Shown here: positions 47,701 through 60,440 of the stretch, piece after piece
How the letters are laid out: each line of letters begins with the position of its first letter
How positions within the stretch are numbered: position 1 is the stretch's first letter
Source of the DNA: Tupaia tana
Lineage: Eukaryota > Chordata > Mammalia > Scandentia > Tupaiidae
Direction of reading: 5' to 3'
Assembly: GCA_026018925.1 (NCBI GenBank)
Contig: JAKSZU010000163.1
Coordinates: forward strand, 124,001-188,000
DNA length: 64,000 bases
Program-made: the position numbers and the translations under genes
The notes under the pieces: generated by a model
The model's input: the letters and a program-made list of their open reading frames with translations, nothing else
Told to the model about the DNA's origin: nothing
The model's database searches: none

Positions 47701-48523
47701 GTTTTGATTTGTTAATAAGCCCTTCTGCTCCTTTCTCCCAGGCAGGAGAGTTTAGCCATTCTCTGAGAAGATTCCACATGGATGCTGGGAACTATATTTC
47801 AGGGCACAGGCGAAATGAAGATTTTCTACTCATAATTCAGCCTCCAGCAAGCAAAGCTATGGTGGTAGGGAGCCCCTCTGACCTTCTATCACTGTCTCTG
47901 TGTCTCTGAGGTCTCTGTCTCTCTCTGCTCCTGTCTCCTCATTTTTTTTGGTAATTTTTTCTTTTTACGATTTTTTTAAAGGTAGAATTTCTCTCTGGCT
48001 CTCAGCTCCATCTTTTGTTTTGTTAATAAGCCCTTCTGCTCCTTTCTCCCAGGCAGGAGAGTTGAGCCATTCTCTGAGAAGATTCCACATGGATACCGGG
48101 AACTAGGTATTTCAGGGCACAGGCGAAATGAAGATTTTCTACTCATAATTCAGCTTCCAGCAAGCAAAGCAAGTGTGGTAGGGAGCCCCTCTGGCCTTCT
48201 ATCCCTGTCTCTGTGTCTCTGAGGTCTCTGTCTCTCTCTTCTCCTGTATACACAAATTTTTTTGGTAATTTTTCCTTTTTACGATTTTTTTAAAAGTAGA
48301 ATTTCTCTCTGGCTCTCAGCTCCATCTTTTGTTTTGTTAATAAGACCTTCTGCTCCTTTCTCCCAGGCAGGAGAGTTGAGCCATTCTCTGAGATTCCACA
48401 TGGATACTGGGAACTAGATATTTCAGGGCACAGGCGAAATGAAGATTTTCTACTCATAATTCAGCCTCCAGCAAGCAAAGCTAGTGTGGTAGGGAGCCCC
48501 TCTGGCCTTCTATCCCTGTCTCT
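44777..48523 (+). repeat. 15-unit higher-order repeat, copy 2 (first 12 units)
   Basis: Q 44777, E' 45088, O 45398, H 45711, K 46024, R 46337 (shortened ctgtcttcaattt), S 46648, T 46962 (ttggaacgag), U 47276, V 47589, W 47900, X 48213 (3-bp loss giving ctgagattcc). It then departs from copy 1: the next unit (48524) has a ttggaaatttttcc head and an E-type tail leading to F. Scattered differences make this duplication older than the 1879-bp pair. Confidence 0.9.
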
Positions 48524-49149
48524 GTGTCTCTGAGGTCTCTGTCTCTCTCTGCTCCTGTCTCCTCATTTTTTTTGGAAATTTTTCCTTTTTACGATTTTTT
48601 TAAAGGTAGAATTTCTCTCTGGCTCTCAGCTCCATCTTTTGTTTTGTTAATAAGCCCTTCTGCTCCTTTCTCCCAGGCAGGAGAGTTGAGCCATTCTCTG
48701 AGAAGTTTCCACATGGATACATGGAACTAGATATTTCAGGGCACAGGCGAAATGAAGATTTTCTACTCATAATTCAGCCTCCAGCAAGCAAAGCTAGTGT
48801 GGTAGGTTGCCCCTCTGGCCTTCTATAACTGTCTCTGTGTCTCTGAGGTCTCTGTCTCTCTCTGCTCCTGTCTCCTAATTTTTTTTGGTAATTTTTCCTT
48901 TTTACGATTTTTTTAAAGGTAGAATTACTCTCTGGCTCTCAGCTCCATCTTTTCTTTTGTTAATAAGCCCTTCTGCTCCTTTCTCCCAGGCAGGAGAGTT
49001 GAGCCATTCTCTGAGAAGATTCCACAAGGATACTGGGAACTAGATATTTCAGGGCACAGGCGAAATGAAGATTTTCTACTCATAATTCAGCCTCCAGCAA
49101 GCAAAGCTAGTTTGGTAGGGAGCCCCTCTGGTCTTCTATCCCTGTCTCT
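48524..49149 (+). repeat. B/E chimera followed by isolated F
   Basis: The unit at 48524 has a near-consensus head and the E tail found only before F (gtttccacatggatacatgg, gtaggttgcc). F at 48837 has private tataactgtc and cctaattttt. These are left-domain variants standing 9 kb to the right of the last C-D-E cassette. Confidence 0.87.
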
Positions 49150-51649
49150 GTGTCTCTGAGGTCTCTGTCTCTCTCTGCTCCTGTCTCCTCATTTTTTTTT
49201 GGTAATTTTTCATTTTTACGATTTTTTTAAAGGTAGAATTTCTCTCTGGCTCTCAGCTCCATCTTTTGTTTTGTTAATAAGCCCTTCTGCTCCTTTCTCC
49301 CAGGCAGGAGAGTTGAGCCATTCTCTGAGAGGATTCCACATGGATACTGGAAACTAGATATTTCAGGGCACAGGCGAAATGAAGATTTTATACTCATAAT
49401 TCAACCTCCAGCAAGCAAAGCTAGTGTGGTAGGGAGCCCCTCTGGCCTTCTATCCCTGTCTCTGTGTCTCTGAGGTCTCTGTCTCTCTCTGCTCTTGTCT
49501 CTTCATTTTTTTTTGGTAATTTTTCCTTTTACGATTTTTGTAAAGGTAGAATTTCTCTCTGGCTCTCAGCTCCATCTTTTGTTTTGTTAATAAGCCCTTC
49601 TGCTCCTTTCTCCCAGGCAGGAGAGTTGAGCCATTCTCTGAGAAGATTCCACATGGATACTGGGAACTAGATATTTCAGGGCACAGGCGAAATGAAGATT
49701 TTATTCTCATAATTCAGCCTCCAGCAAGCAAAGCTAGTGTGGTAGGGAGCCCCTTTGGCCTTCTATCCCTGTCTCTGTGTCTCTGAGGTCTCTGTCTCTC
49801 TCTGCTCCTGTCTCCTCATTTTTTTTGGTAATTTTTCCTTTTTACGGTTTTTTTAAAGGGAGAATTTCTCTCTGGCTCTCAGCTCCATCTTTTGTTTTGT
49901 TAATAAGCCCTTCTGCTCCTTTCTCCCAGGCAGGAGAGTTGAGCCATTCTCTGAGAAGATTCCACATGGATACTGGGAACTAGATATTTCAGGGCACAGG
50001 CAAAATGAATATTTTCTACTCATAATTCAGACTCTAGCAAGCAAAGCTAGTGTGGTAGGGAGCCCCTCTGGCCTTCTATCACTGTCTCTGTGTCTCTGAG
50101 GTCTCTGTCTCTCTCTGCTATTGTCTCCTCATTTTTTTTTGGTAATTTTTCCTTTTTACGATTTTTTAAAGGAACAATTTCTCTCTGGCTCTCAGCTCTA
50201 TGTTTTGATTTGTTAATAAGCCCTTCTGCTCCTTTCTCCCCGGCAGGAGAGTTGAGCCATTCTCTGAGAAGATTCCACATGGATGCTGGGAACTATATTT
50301 CAGGGCACAGGCGAAATGAAGATTTTCTACTCATAATTCAGCCTCCAGCAAGCAAAGCTAGTGTGGTAGAGAGCCCCTCTGGCCTTCTATCCCTGTCTCT
50401 GTGTCTCTGAGGTCTCTGTATATCTCTGCTCCTGTCTCATATTTTGTGGTAATTTTTCCTTTTTACGATTTTTTTAAAGGTAGAATTTCTCTCTGGCTCT
50501 CAGCTCCATCTTTTGTTTTGTTAATAAGCCCTTCTGCTCCTTTCTCCCAGGCAGGAGAGTTGAGCCATTCTCTGAGAAGATTCCACATGGATACTGGGAA
50601 CTAGATATTTCAGGGCACAGGCGAAATGAAGATTTTCTACTCATAATTCAGCCTCCAGCAAGCAAAGCTAGTTTGGTAGGGAGCCCCTCTGGTCTTCTAT
50701 CCCTGTCTCTGTGTCTCTGAGGTCTCTGTCTCTCTCTGCTCCTGTCTCCTCATTTTTTTTTGGTAATTTTTCATTTTTACGATTTTTTTAAAGGTAGAAT
50801 TTCTCTCTGGCTCTCAGCTCCATCTTTTGTTTTGTTAATAAGCCCTTCTGCTCCTTTCTCCCAGGCAGGAGAGTTGAGCCATTCTCTGAGAGGATACCAC
50901 ATGGATACTGGAAACTAGATATTTCAGGGCACAGGCGAAATGAAGATTTTCTACTCATAATTCAACCTCCAGCAAGCAAAGCTAGTGTGGTAGGGAGCCC
51001 CTCTGGCCTTCTATCCCTGTCTCTGTGTCTCTGAGGTCTCTGTCTCTCTCTGCTCTTGTCTCTTCATTTTTTTTTGGTAATTTTTCCTTTTACGATTTTT
51101 GTAAAGGTAGAATTTCTCTCTGGCTCTCAGCTCCATCTTTTGTTTTGTTAATAAGCCCTTCTGCTCCTTTCTCCCAGGCAGGAGAGTTGAGCCATTCTCT
51201 GAGAAGATTCCACATGGATACTGGGAACTAGATATTTCAGGGCACAGGCGAAATGAAGATTTTATTTTCATAATTCAGCCTCCAGCAAGCAAAGCTAGTG
51301 TGGTAGGGAGCCCCGTTGGCCTTCTATCCCTGTCTCTGTGTCTCTGAGGTCTCTGTCTCTCTCTGCTCCTGTCTCCTCATTTTTTTTGGTAATTTTTCCT
51401 TTTTACGTTTTTTTAAAGGTAGAATTTCTCTCTGGCTCTCAGCTCCATCTTTTGTTTTGTTAATAAGCCCTTCTGCTCCTTTCTCCCAGGCAGGAGAGTT
51501 GAGCCATTCTCTGAGAAGATTCCACATGGATACTGGGAACTAGATATTTCAGGGCACAGGCGAAATGAAGATTTTCTACTCATAATTCAGCCTCCAGCAA
51601 GCAAAGCTAGTGTGGTAGGGAGCCCCTCTGGCCTTCTATCCCTGTCTCT
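49150..51649 (+). repeat. Five-unit repeat G-H-U-V-E' then G-H-U'
   Basis: G 49150, H 49464, U 49777, V 50090, E' 50401, then G 50711, H 51025, U' 51338 (ccccgttggcc, tttacgttttttt). The repeat distance is 1561 bp. Both G copies carry gagagga where the family has gagaaga, and both H copies have a ttttatt tail (ttttattctcat, ttttattttcat), so the pair shares private changes. Confidence 0.88.
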
Positions 51650-53841
51650 GTGTCTCTGTGGTCTCTGTCCCTCTCTGCACTTGTCTCCTCATTTTTTTTT
51701 GGTAGTTTTTCCTTTTACGATTTTTTTAAAGGTAGAATTTCTCTCTGGCTCTCAGCTCCATCTTTTGTTTTGTTAATAAGCCCTTTTGCTCCTTTCTCCC
51801 AGGCAGGAGAGTTGAGCCATTCTCTGAGAAGTTTCCACATGGATACTGGGAACTAGATATTTCAGGGCACAGGCGAAATGAAGATTTTCTACTCATAATT
51901 CAGCCTCGAGCAAGCAATCCTAGTGTGGTAGGGAGCCCCTCTGGCCTTCTATCCCTGTCTCTGTGTCTCTGAGGTCTCTGTCTCTCTCTGCTCTTGTCTC
52001 TTCATTTTTTTTTGGTAATTTTTCCTTTTACGATTTTTGTAAAGGTAGAATTTCTCTCTGCCTCTCAGCTCCATCTTTTGTTTTGTTAATAAGCCCTTCT
52101 GCTCCTTTCTCCCAGGCAGGAGAGTTTAGCCATTCTCTGAGAAGTTTCCACATGGATACTGGGAACTAGATATTTCAGGGCACAGGCCAAATGTTGATTT
52201 TCTACTCATAATTCAGCCTCCAGCAAGCAAAGCTAGTGTGGTAGTGAGCCGCTCTGGCCTTCTATCCCTGTCTCTGTGTCTCTGAGGTCTCTGTCTCTCT
52301 CTGCTCCTGTCTCATCCTATTTTTTTGGTAATTTTTCCTTTTTACGATTTTTTTAAGGTAGAATTTCTCTCTGGCTCTCAGCTCCATCTTTTGTTTTCTT
52401 AATAAGCCCTTCTGCTCCTTTCTCCCAGGCAGGAGAGTTGAGCCATTCTCTAAGAAGATTCCACATGGATACTAGGAACTAGATATTTCAGGGCACAGGC
52501 GAAATGAAGATTTTCTACTCATAATTCAGCCTCCAGCAAGCAAAGCTAGTGTGGTAGGGAGCCCCTCTGGCCTTCTATCCCTGTCTCTGTGTCTCTGAGG
52601 TCTCTGTCTCTCTCTGCTCCTGTCTCCTCATTTTTTTTGGTAATTTTTCCTTTTTACGATTTTTTTAAAGGTAGAATTTCTCTCTGGCTCTCAGCTCCAT
52701 CTTTTGTTTTGTTAATAAGCCCTTCTGCTCCTTTCTCCCAGGCAGGAGGGTTGAGCCATTCTCTGAGAAGTTTCCACATGGATACTGGGAACTAGATATT
52801 TCAGGGCACAGGCGAAATGAAGATTTTCTACTCATAATTCAGCCTCCAGCAAGCAAAGCTAGTGTGGTAGGGAGCCCCTCTGGCCTTCTATCCCTGTCTC
52901 TGTGTCTCTGAGGTCTCTGTCTCTCTCTGCTCCTGTCTCCTCCTATTTTTTTGGTAATTTTTCCTTTTTACGATTTTTTTAAATGTAGAATTTCTCTCTG
53001 GCTCTCAGCTCCATCTTTTGTTTTGTTAATAAGCCCTTCTGCTCCTTTCTCCCAGGCAGGAGAGTTGAGCCATTCTCTGAGAAGATTCCACATGGATACT
53101 GGGAACTAGATATTTCAGGGCACAGGCGAAATGAAGATTTTCTACTCATAATTCAGCCTCCAGCAAGCAAAGCTAGTGTGGTAGGGAGCCCCTCTGGCCT
53201 TCTGTCCCTGTCTCTGTGTCTCTGAGGTCTCTGTTTCTCTCTGCTCCTGTCTCCTCATTTTTTTTTGGTAATTTTTCCTTTTTACGATTTTTTTAAAGGT
53301 AGAATTTCTCTCTGGCTCTCAGCTCCATCTTTTGTTTTGTTAATAAGCCCTTCAGCTCCTTTCTCCCAGGCAGGAGAGTTGAGCCATTCTATGAGAAGAT
53401 TCCACATGGATACTGGGAACGAGATATTTCAGGGCACAGGCGAAATGAAGATTTTCTTCTCATAATTCAGCCTCCAGCAAGCAAAGCTAGTGTGGTAGGG
53501 AGCCCCTTTGGCCTTCTATCCCTGTCTCTGTGTCTCTGAGGTCTCTGTCTCTCTCTGCTCTTGTCTCCTCATTTTTTTTGGTAATTTTTCCTTTTTACGG
53601 TTTTTTTAAAGGTAGAATTTCTCTCTGGCTCTCAGCTCCATCTTTTGTTTTGTTAATAAGCCCTTCTGCTCCTTTCTCCCAGGCAGGAGAGTTGAGCCAT
53701 TCTCTGAGAAGTTTCCACATGGATACTGGGAACTAGATATTTCAGGGCACAGGCGAAATGAAGATTTTCTACTCATATTCAGCCTCCAGCAAGCAAAGCT
53801 ATTGTGGTAGGGAGCCCCTCTGTCCTTCTATCCCTCTCTCG
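51650..53841 (+). repeat. Third partial copy of the O-H-K-R-S-T-U segment
   Basis: O 51650, H 51963, K 52276, near-consensus 52589 in place of R (lacks ttgaagg), S 52902, T 53216 (gggaacgag), U 53530 (tttacggttt, with a tgtctcctc head from ctcttg). Offset to copy 2 of the 15-unit repeat is 6252-6254 bp. It joins the left-flanking five-unit repeat at O. Confidence 0.88.
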
Positions 53842-54156
53842 GTGTCTCTGAGGTCTCTGTCTCTCTCTGCTCCTGTCTCCTCATGTTTTTTTTGGTAATT
53901 TTTCCTTTTTACTGTTTTTTTAAAGGTAGAATTTCTCTCTGGCTCTCAGCTCCATCTTTTCTTTTGTTCATAAGCCCTTCTGCCCCTTTCTCCCAGGCAG
54001 GAGAGTTGAGCCATTCTCTGAGAAGCTTCCACATGGATACTTGGAAGAAGTCATTTCAGGCCACAGGTGAAATGAAGATTTTCTACTCATAATTCAGCCT
54101 CCAGCAAGCAAAGCTAGTGTGGTAGGTAGCCCCTCTGGCCTTCTATCCCTGTCTCT
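53842..54156 (+). repeat. Divergent unit Z
   Basis: Preceded by tccctctctcggtgtctc and a ctgtccttc variant; inside it tcatgttttttttgg, tactgttttt, tgttcataagc, tgcccctttc, gagaagcttcc, cttggaagaagtcatt and aggccacaggtg. It has the most private changes of any unit in the right half and sits at the boundary between the 15-unit and 22-unit domains. Confidence 0.85.
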
Positions 54157-57100
54157 GTGTCTCTGAGGTCTCTGTCTCTCTCTGCTCCTGTCTCCTCATT
54201 TTTTTTTTTGGTAATTTTTCCTTTTTACGATTTTTTTAAATGTAGAATTTCTCTCTGGCTCTCAGCTCCATCTTTTGTTTTGTTAATAAGCCCTTCTGCT
54301 CCTTTCTCCCAGGCAGGAGAGTTGAACCATTCTCTGAGAGGATTCCACATGGATACTGGGAACTAGATATTTCAGGGCACAGGCGAAATGAAGATTTTCT
54401 ACTCATAATTCAACCTCCAGCAAGCAAAGCTTGTGTGGTAGGGAGCCCCTCTGGCCTTCTATCCCTCTCTCGGTGTCTCTGAGGTCTCTGTCTCTCTCTG
54501 CTCCTGTCTCCTCCTATTTTTTTGGTAATTTTTCCTTTTTACGATTTTTTTAAAGGTAGAATTTCTCTCTGGCTCTCAGCTCCATCTTTTGTTTTGTTAA
54601 TAAGCCCTTCTGCTCCTTTCTCCCAGGCAGGAGAGTTGAGCCATTCTCTGAGAAGATTCCACATGGATACTGGGAACTAGATTTTTCAGGGCACAGGCGA
54701 AATGAAGATTTTCTACTCATAATTCAGCCTCCAGCAAGCAAATCTAGTGTGGTAGGGAGCCCCTCTGGCCTTCTATCCCTGTCTCTGTGTCTCTGAGGTC
54801 TCTGTCTCTCTCTGCTCCTGTCTCCTCCTTTTTTTTTGGTAATTTTTCCTTTTTATGATTTTTTTAAAGGTAGAATTTCTCTCTGGCTCTCAGCTCCATC
54901 TTTTGTTTTGTTAATAAGCCCTTCTGCTCCTTTCTCCCAGGCAGGAGAGTTGAGCCATTCTCTGAGAAGATTCCACATGGATACTGGGAACTAGATATTT
55001 CAGGGCACAGGCGAAATGAAGATTTTCTACTCATAATTCAGCCTCCAGCAAGCAAAGCTAGTGTGGTAGGGAGCCCCTCTGGCCTTCTATCCCTGTCTCT
55101 GTGTCTCTGAGGTCTCTGTCTCTCTCTGCTGTTGTCTCCTCATTTTTTTTTGGTAATTTTTCCTTTTTACGATTTTTTTAAAGGTAGAATTTCTCTCTGG
55201 CTCTCAGCTCCATCTTTAGTTTTGTTAATAAGCCCTTCTGCTCCTTTCTCCCAGGCAGGAGAGTTGAGCCATTCTCTGAGAAGATTTCAGATGGATACTG
55301 GGAACTAGATATTTCAGGGCACAGGCGAAATGAAGATTTTCTACTCATAATTCAGCCTCCAGCAAGCAAAGCTAGTGTGGTAGGGAGCCCCTCTGGCCTT
55401 CTATCCCTGTCTCTGTGTCTCTGAGGTCTCTGTCTCTCTCTCCTCCTGTCTCAACATTTTTTTTTGGTAATTTTTCCTTTTTACGATTTTTTTAAAAGTA
55501 GAATTTCTCTCTGGCTCTCAGCTCCATCTTTTGTTTTGTTAATAAGCCCTTCTGCTCCTTTCTCCCAGGCAGGAGAGTTGAGCCATTCTCTGAGAAGATT
55601 CCACATGGATACTGGGAACTAGATATTTCAGGGCACAGGCGAAATGAAGATTTTCTACTCATAATTCAGACTCCAGCAAGCAAAGCTAGTGTGGAACGGA
55701 GCCCCTCTGGCCTTCTATCCCTGTCTCTGTGTCTCTGAGGTCTCTGTTTCTCTCTGCTCCTGTCTCCTCATATTTTTTTGGTAATTTTTCCTTTTTACGA
55801 TTTTTTAAAGGTAGAATTTCTCTCTGGCTCTCAGCTCCATCTTTTGTTTTGTTAATAAGCCCTTCTGCTCCTTTCTCCCAGGCAGCAGAGTTGAGCCATT
55901 CTCTGAGAAGGTTCCACATGGATACTGGGAACTAGATATTTCAGGGCACAGGCGAAATGAAGATTTTCTACTCATAATTCAGCCTCCAGCAAACAAAGCT
56001 AGTGTGGTAGGGAGCCCCTCTGGCCTTCTATCCCTGTCTCTGTGTCTCTGAGGTCACTGTCTCTCTCTGCTCCTGTCTCATCTACTTTTTTTGGTAATTT
56101 TTCCTTTTTACGGTTTTTTTAAAGGTAGAATTTCTCTCTGTCTCTCAGCTCCATCTTTTGTTTTGTTAATAAGCCCTTCTGCTCCTTTCTCCCAGGCAGG
56201 AGAGTTGAGCCATTCTCTGAGAAGATTCCACATGGATACTGGGAACTAGATATTTCAGGGCACAGGCGAAATGAAAATTTTCTACTCATAATTCAGCCTC
56301 CAGCCAGCAAAGCTAGTGTGGTAGGTAGCGCCTCTTGCCTTCTATCCCTTTCTCTGTGTCTCTGAGGTCTCTGTCTCTCTCTGCTCCTGTCTCCTCATTT
56401 TATTTTGGTAATTTTTCTTTTTAAGATTTTTTTAAAGGTAGAATTTCTCTCTGACTCTCAGCTCCATCTTTTGTTTTGTTAATAAGGCCTTATGCTCCTT
56501 TCTCCCGGGCAGGAGAGTTGAGCCATTCTCTGAGAAGTTTCCACATGGATACTGGAAACTAGATATTTCAGGGCACAGGCGAAATGAAGGTTTTCTACTC
56601 ATAATTCAGCCTCCAGCAAGCAAAGCTAGTGTGGTAGGGAGCCCCTCTGGCCTTCTATCCCTGTCTCTGTGTCTCTGAGGACTCTGTCTCTCTCTGCTCT
56701 TGTCTCCTCATTTTTTTTTTGGTAATTTTTCTTTTTACGATTTTTTTAAAGGTAGAATTTCTTTCTGGCTCTCAGCTCCATCTTTTGTTTTGTTAATAAG
56801 CCCTTCTGCTCCTTTCTCCCAGGCAGGAGAGTTGAGCCATTCTCTGAGAAGATTCCACATGGATACTGGGAACTAGATATTTCAGGGCACAGGCGAAATG
56901 AAGATTTTCTACTCATAATTCAGCCTCCAGCAAGCAAATCTAGTGTGGTCGGGAGCCCCTCTGGCCTTCTATCCCTGTCTCTTTGTCTCTGAGGTCTCTG
57001 TCTCTCTCTGCTCTTGTCTCCTCATTTTTTTTTGGTAATTTTTCCTTTTTACGATTTTTTTAAAGGTAGAATTTCTCTCTGGCTCTCAGCTCCATCTTTT

Positions 57101-57296
57101 GTTTTGTTAATAAGCCCTTCTGCTCCTTTCTCCCAGGCAGGAGAGTTGAGCCATTCTCTGAGAAGATTCCACATGGATACTGGGAACTAGATATTTCAGG
57201 GCACAGGCGAAATGAAGATTTTCTACTCATAATTCAGCCTCCAGCAAGCAAAGCTAGTGTGGTAGGGAGCCCCTCTGGCCTTCTATCCCTGTCTCT

Positions 57297-57926
57297 GTGA
57301 CTCTGAGGTCTCTGTCTCTCTCTGCTCCTGTCTCCTCATTTTTTTTTGGTAAGTTCTCCTTTTTACGATTTTTTTTAAAGTTAGAATTTCTCTTTGGCTC
57401 TCAGCTCCATCTTTTGTTTTGTTAATAAGCCATTCTGCTCCTTTCTCCCAGGCAGGAGAGTTGAGCCATTCTCTGAGAAGATTCCACATGGATACTGGGA
57501 AGTAGATATTTCACGGCACAGGCGCAATGAAGATTTTCTTCTCATAATCCAGCCTCCAGGAAGCAAAGCTAGTGTGGTAGTGAGCCCCTCAGGCCTTCTA
57601 TCCCTGTCTCTGTTACTCTGAGGTCTCTGTCTCTCTCTGCTCCTGTCTCCTCATTTTTTTTTTGGTAATTTTTCCTTTTTACGATTTTTTGAAATGTAGA
57701 ATTTCTCTCTGGCTCTCAGCTCCATCTTTTGTTTTGTTAATAAGCCCTTCTGCTCCTTTCTCCCAGGCAGGAGAGTTGAGCCATTCTCTGAGAAGTTTCC
57801 ACATGGATACAGGGAACTAGATATTTCAGGGCACAGGCGAAATGAAGATTTTCTACTCATAACTCAGCCTCGAGCAAGCAAAGCTAGTGTGGTAGGTAGC
57901 CCCTCTGGCCTTCTATCCCTGTCTCT
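57297..57926 (+). repeat. Alpha-beta unit pair
   Basis: Alpha (57297): tgtgactctgagg, ttttaaagttagaa, atttcacggcac, ataatccagcctccagg. Beta (57612): gtagtgagcccctcagg upstream and ctgttactctgagg. The pair returns at 59183/59497 and at 60750/61065. Distances are 1886 bp (6 units) and 1567 bp (5 units). The third beta (61065) has a beta head and the tail of the unit at 54157. Confidence 0.88.
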
Positions 57927-59811
57927 GTGTCTCTGAGGTCTCTGTCTCTCTCTGCTCCTGTCTCCTCATTTTTTTTGGTAATTATTCCTTTTTACGATTT
58001 TTTTAAAGGTAGAATTTCTCTCTGGCTCTCAGCTCCATCTTTTCTTTTGTTAATAAGCCCTTCTGCTCCTTTCTCCCAGGCAGGAGAGTTGAGCCATTCT
58101 CTGAGAAGATTCCACATGGATACTGGGAACAAGATATTTCAGGGCACAGGCGAAATGAAGATTTTCTACTCATAATTCGGCCTCCAGCAAGCAAAGCTAG
58201 TGTGGTAGGGAGCCCCTCTGGCCTTCTATCCCTGTCTCTGTGTCTCTGAGGTCTCTGTCTCTCTCTGCTCCTGTCTCCTCAATTTTTTTTGGTAATTTTT
58301 CATTTTTATGATTTTTTTAAAGGTAGAATTTCTCTCTGGCTCTCAGCTCCATCTTTTGTTTTGTTAATAAGCCCTTCTGCTCCTTTCTCCCAGGCAGGAG
58401 AGTTTAGCCATTCTCTGAGAAGTTTCCACATGGATACTGGGAACAAGATATTTCAGGTCACAGGCGAAATGAAGATTTTCTACTCATAATTCAGCCTCCA
58501 GCAAGCAAAGCTAGTGTGGTATAGAGCCGCTCTGGCCTTCTATCCCTGTCTCTGTGTCTCTGAGGTCTCTGTCTCTCTCTGCTCCTGTCTCCTCATTTTT
58601 TTTTTTTGGTAATTTTTCCTTTTTACGATTTTTTTAAGGTAGAATTTCTCTCTGGCTCTCAGCTCCATCTTTTGTTTTCTTATAAGCCCTTCTGCTCCTT
58701 TCTCCCAGGCAGGAGAGTTGAGCCATTCTCTGAGAAGATTCCACATGGATACTAGGAACTAGATATTTCAGGGCACAGACGAAAGGAAGATTTTCTACTC
58801 ATAATTCAGCCTCCAGCAAGCAAATCTAGTGTGGTCGGGAGCCCCTCTGGCCTTCTATCCCTGTCTCTGTGTCTCTGAGGTCTCTGTCTCTCTCTGCTCT
58901 TGTCTCCTCATTTTTTTTTTGGTAATTTTTCCTTTTTACGATTTTTTTAAAGGTAGAATTTCTCTCTGGCTCTCAGCTCCATCTTTTGTTTTGTTAATAA
59001 GCCCTTCTGCTCCTTTCTCCCAGGCAGGAGAGTTGAGCCATTCTCTGAGAAGTTTCCACATGGATACTGGGAACTAGATATTTCAGGACACAGGCGAAAT
59101 GAAGATTTTCTACTCATATTTCAGCCTCCAGAAGCAAAGCTAGTTTGGTAGGGAGCCCCTCTGGCCTTCTATCCCTGTCTCTGTGTCTCTGAGGTCTCTG
59201 TCTCTCTCTGCTCCTGTCTCCTCATTTTTTTTTGGTAATTTCTCCTTTTTACGAATTTTTTAAAGTTAGAATTTCTCTCTGGCTCTCAGCTCCATCTTTT
59301 GTTTTGTTAATAAGCCCTTCTGCTCCTTTCTCCCAGGCAGGAGAGTTGAGCCATTCTGTGAGAAGATTCCACATGGATACTGGGAACTATATATTTCACG
59401 GCACAGGCGAAATGAAGATTTTCTTCTCATAATCCAGCCTCCAGGAAGCAAAGCTAGTGTGGTAGTGAGCCCCTCAGGCCTTCTATCCCTGTCTCTGTTA
59501 CTCTGAGGTCTCTGTCTCTCTCTGCTCCTGTCTCCTCATTTTTTTTTTGGTAATTTTTCCTTTTTACGATTTTTTGAAAGGTAGAATTTCTCTCTGGCTC
59601 TCAGCTCCATCTTTTGTTTTGTTAATAAGCCCTTCTGCTCCTTTCTCACAGGCAGGAGAGTTGAGCGATTCTCTGAGAAGATTCCACATGGATACTGGGA
59701 ATTAGATATTTCAGGGCACAGGCGAAATGAAGATTTTCTACTCATAATTCAGCCTCCAGCAAGCAAAGCTAGGGTGGTAGGGAGCCCCTCTGGCCTTCTA
59801 TCACTGTCTCT

Positions 59812-60440
59812 GTGTCTCTGAGGTCTCTGTCTCTCTCTGCTCCTGTCTCCTCTATTTTTTTTTTGGTAATTTTTCCTTTTTACGATTTTTTTAAAGGTAG
59901 AATTTCTCTCTGGCTCTCAGCTCCATCTTTTGTTTTGTTAATAAGCCCTTCTGCTCCTTTCTCCCAGGCAGGAGAGTTGAGCCATTCTCTGAGAAGATTC
60001 CACATGGATACTGGGAACTAGATATGTCAGGGCACAGGCGAAATGAAAATTTTCTACTCATAATTCAGCCTCCAGCAAGCAAAGCTAGGGTGGTAGGGAG
60101 CCCCTCTGGCCTTCTATCACTGTCTCTCTGTCTCTGAGGTCTCTGTCTCTCTCTGCTCCTGTCTCCTCTTTTTTTTTGGTAATTTTTCCTTTTTACGGTT
60201 TTTTTAAAGGTAGAATTTCTCTCTGGCTCTCAGCTCCATCTTTTGTTTTGTTAATAAGCCCTTCTGCTCCTTTCTCCCAGGCAGAAGAGTTGAGCCATTC
60301 TCTGAGAAGATTCCACATTCATACTGGGAACTAGATATGTCAGGGCACAGGCGAAATGAAAATTTTCTACTCATAATTCAGCCTCCAGCAAGCAAAGCTT
60401 GTGTGGTAGGGAGCCCCTCTGGCCTTCTATCCCTATCTCT
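59812..60440 (+). repeat. Adjacent sister units with shared private bases
   Basis: Units at 59812 and 60128 both contain agatatgtcagg and tgaaaattttc and both are preceded by gctagggtgg and tatcactgtc. The second also has tacggttt and a ctctttttttttgg T-block. This looks like a one-unit duplication followed by a few changes. Confidence 0.85.
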
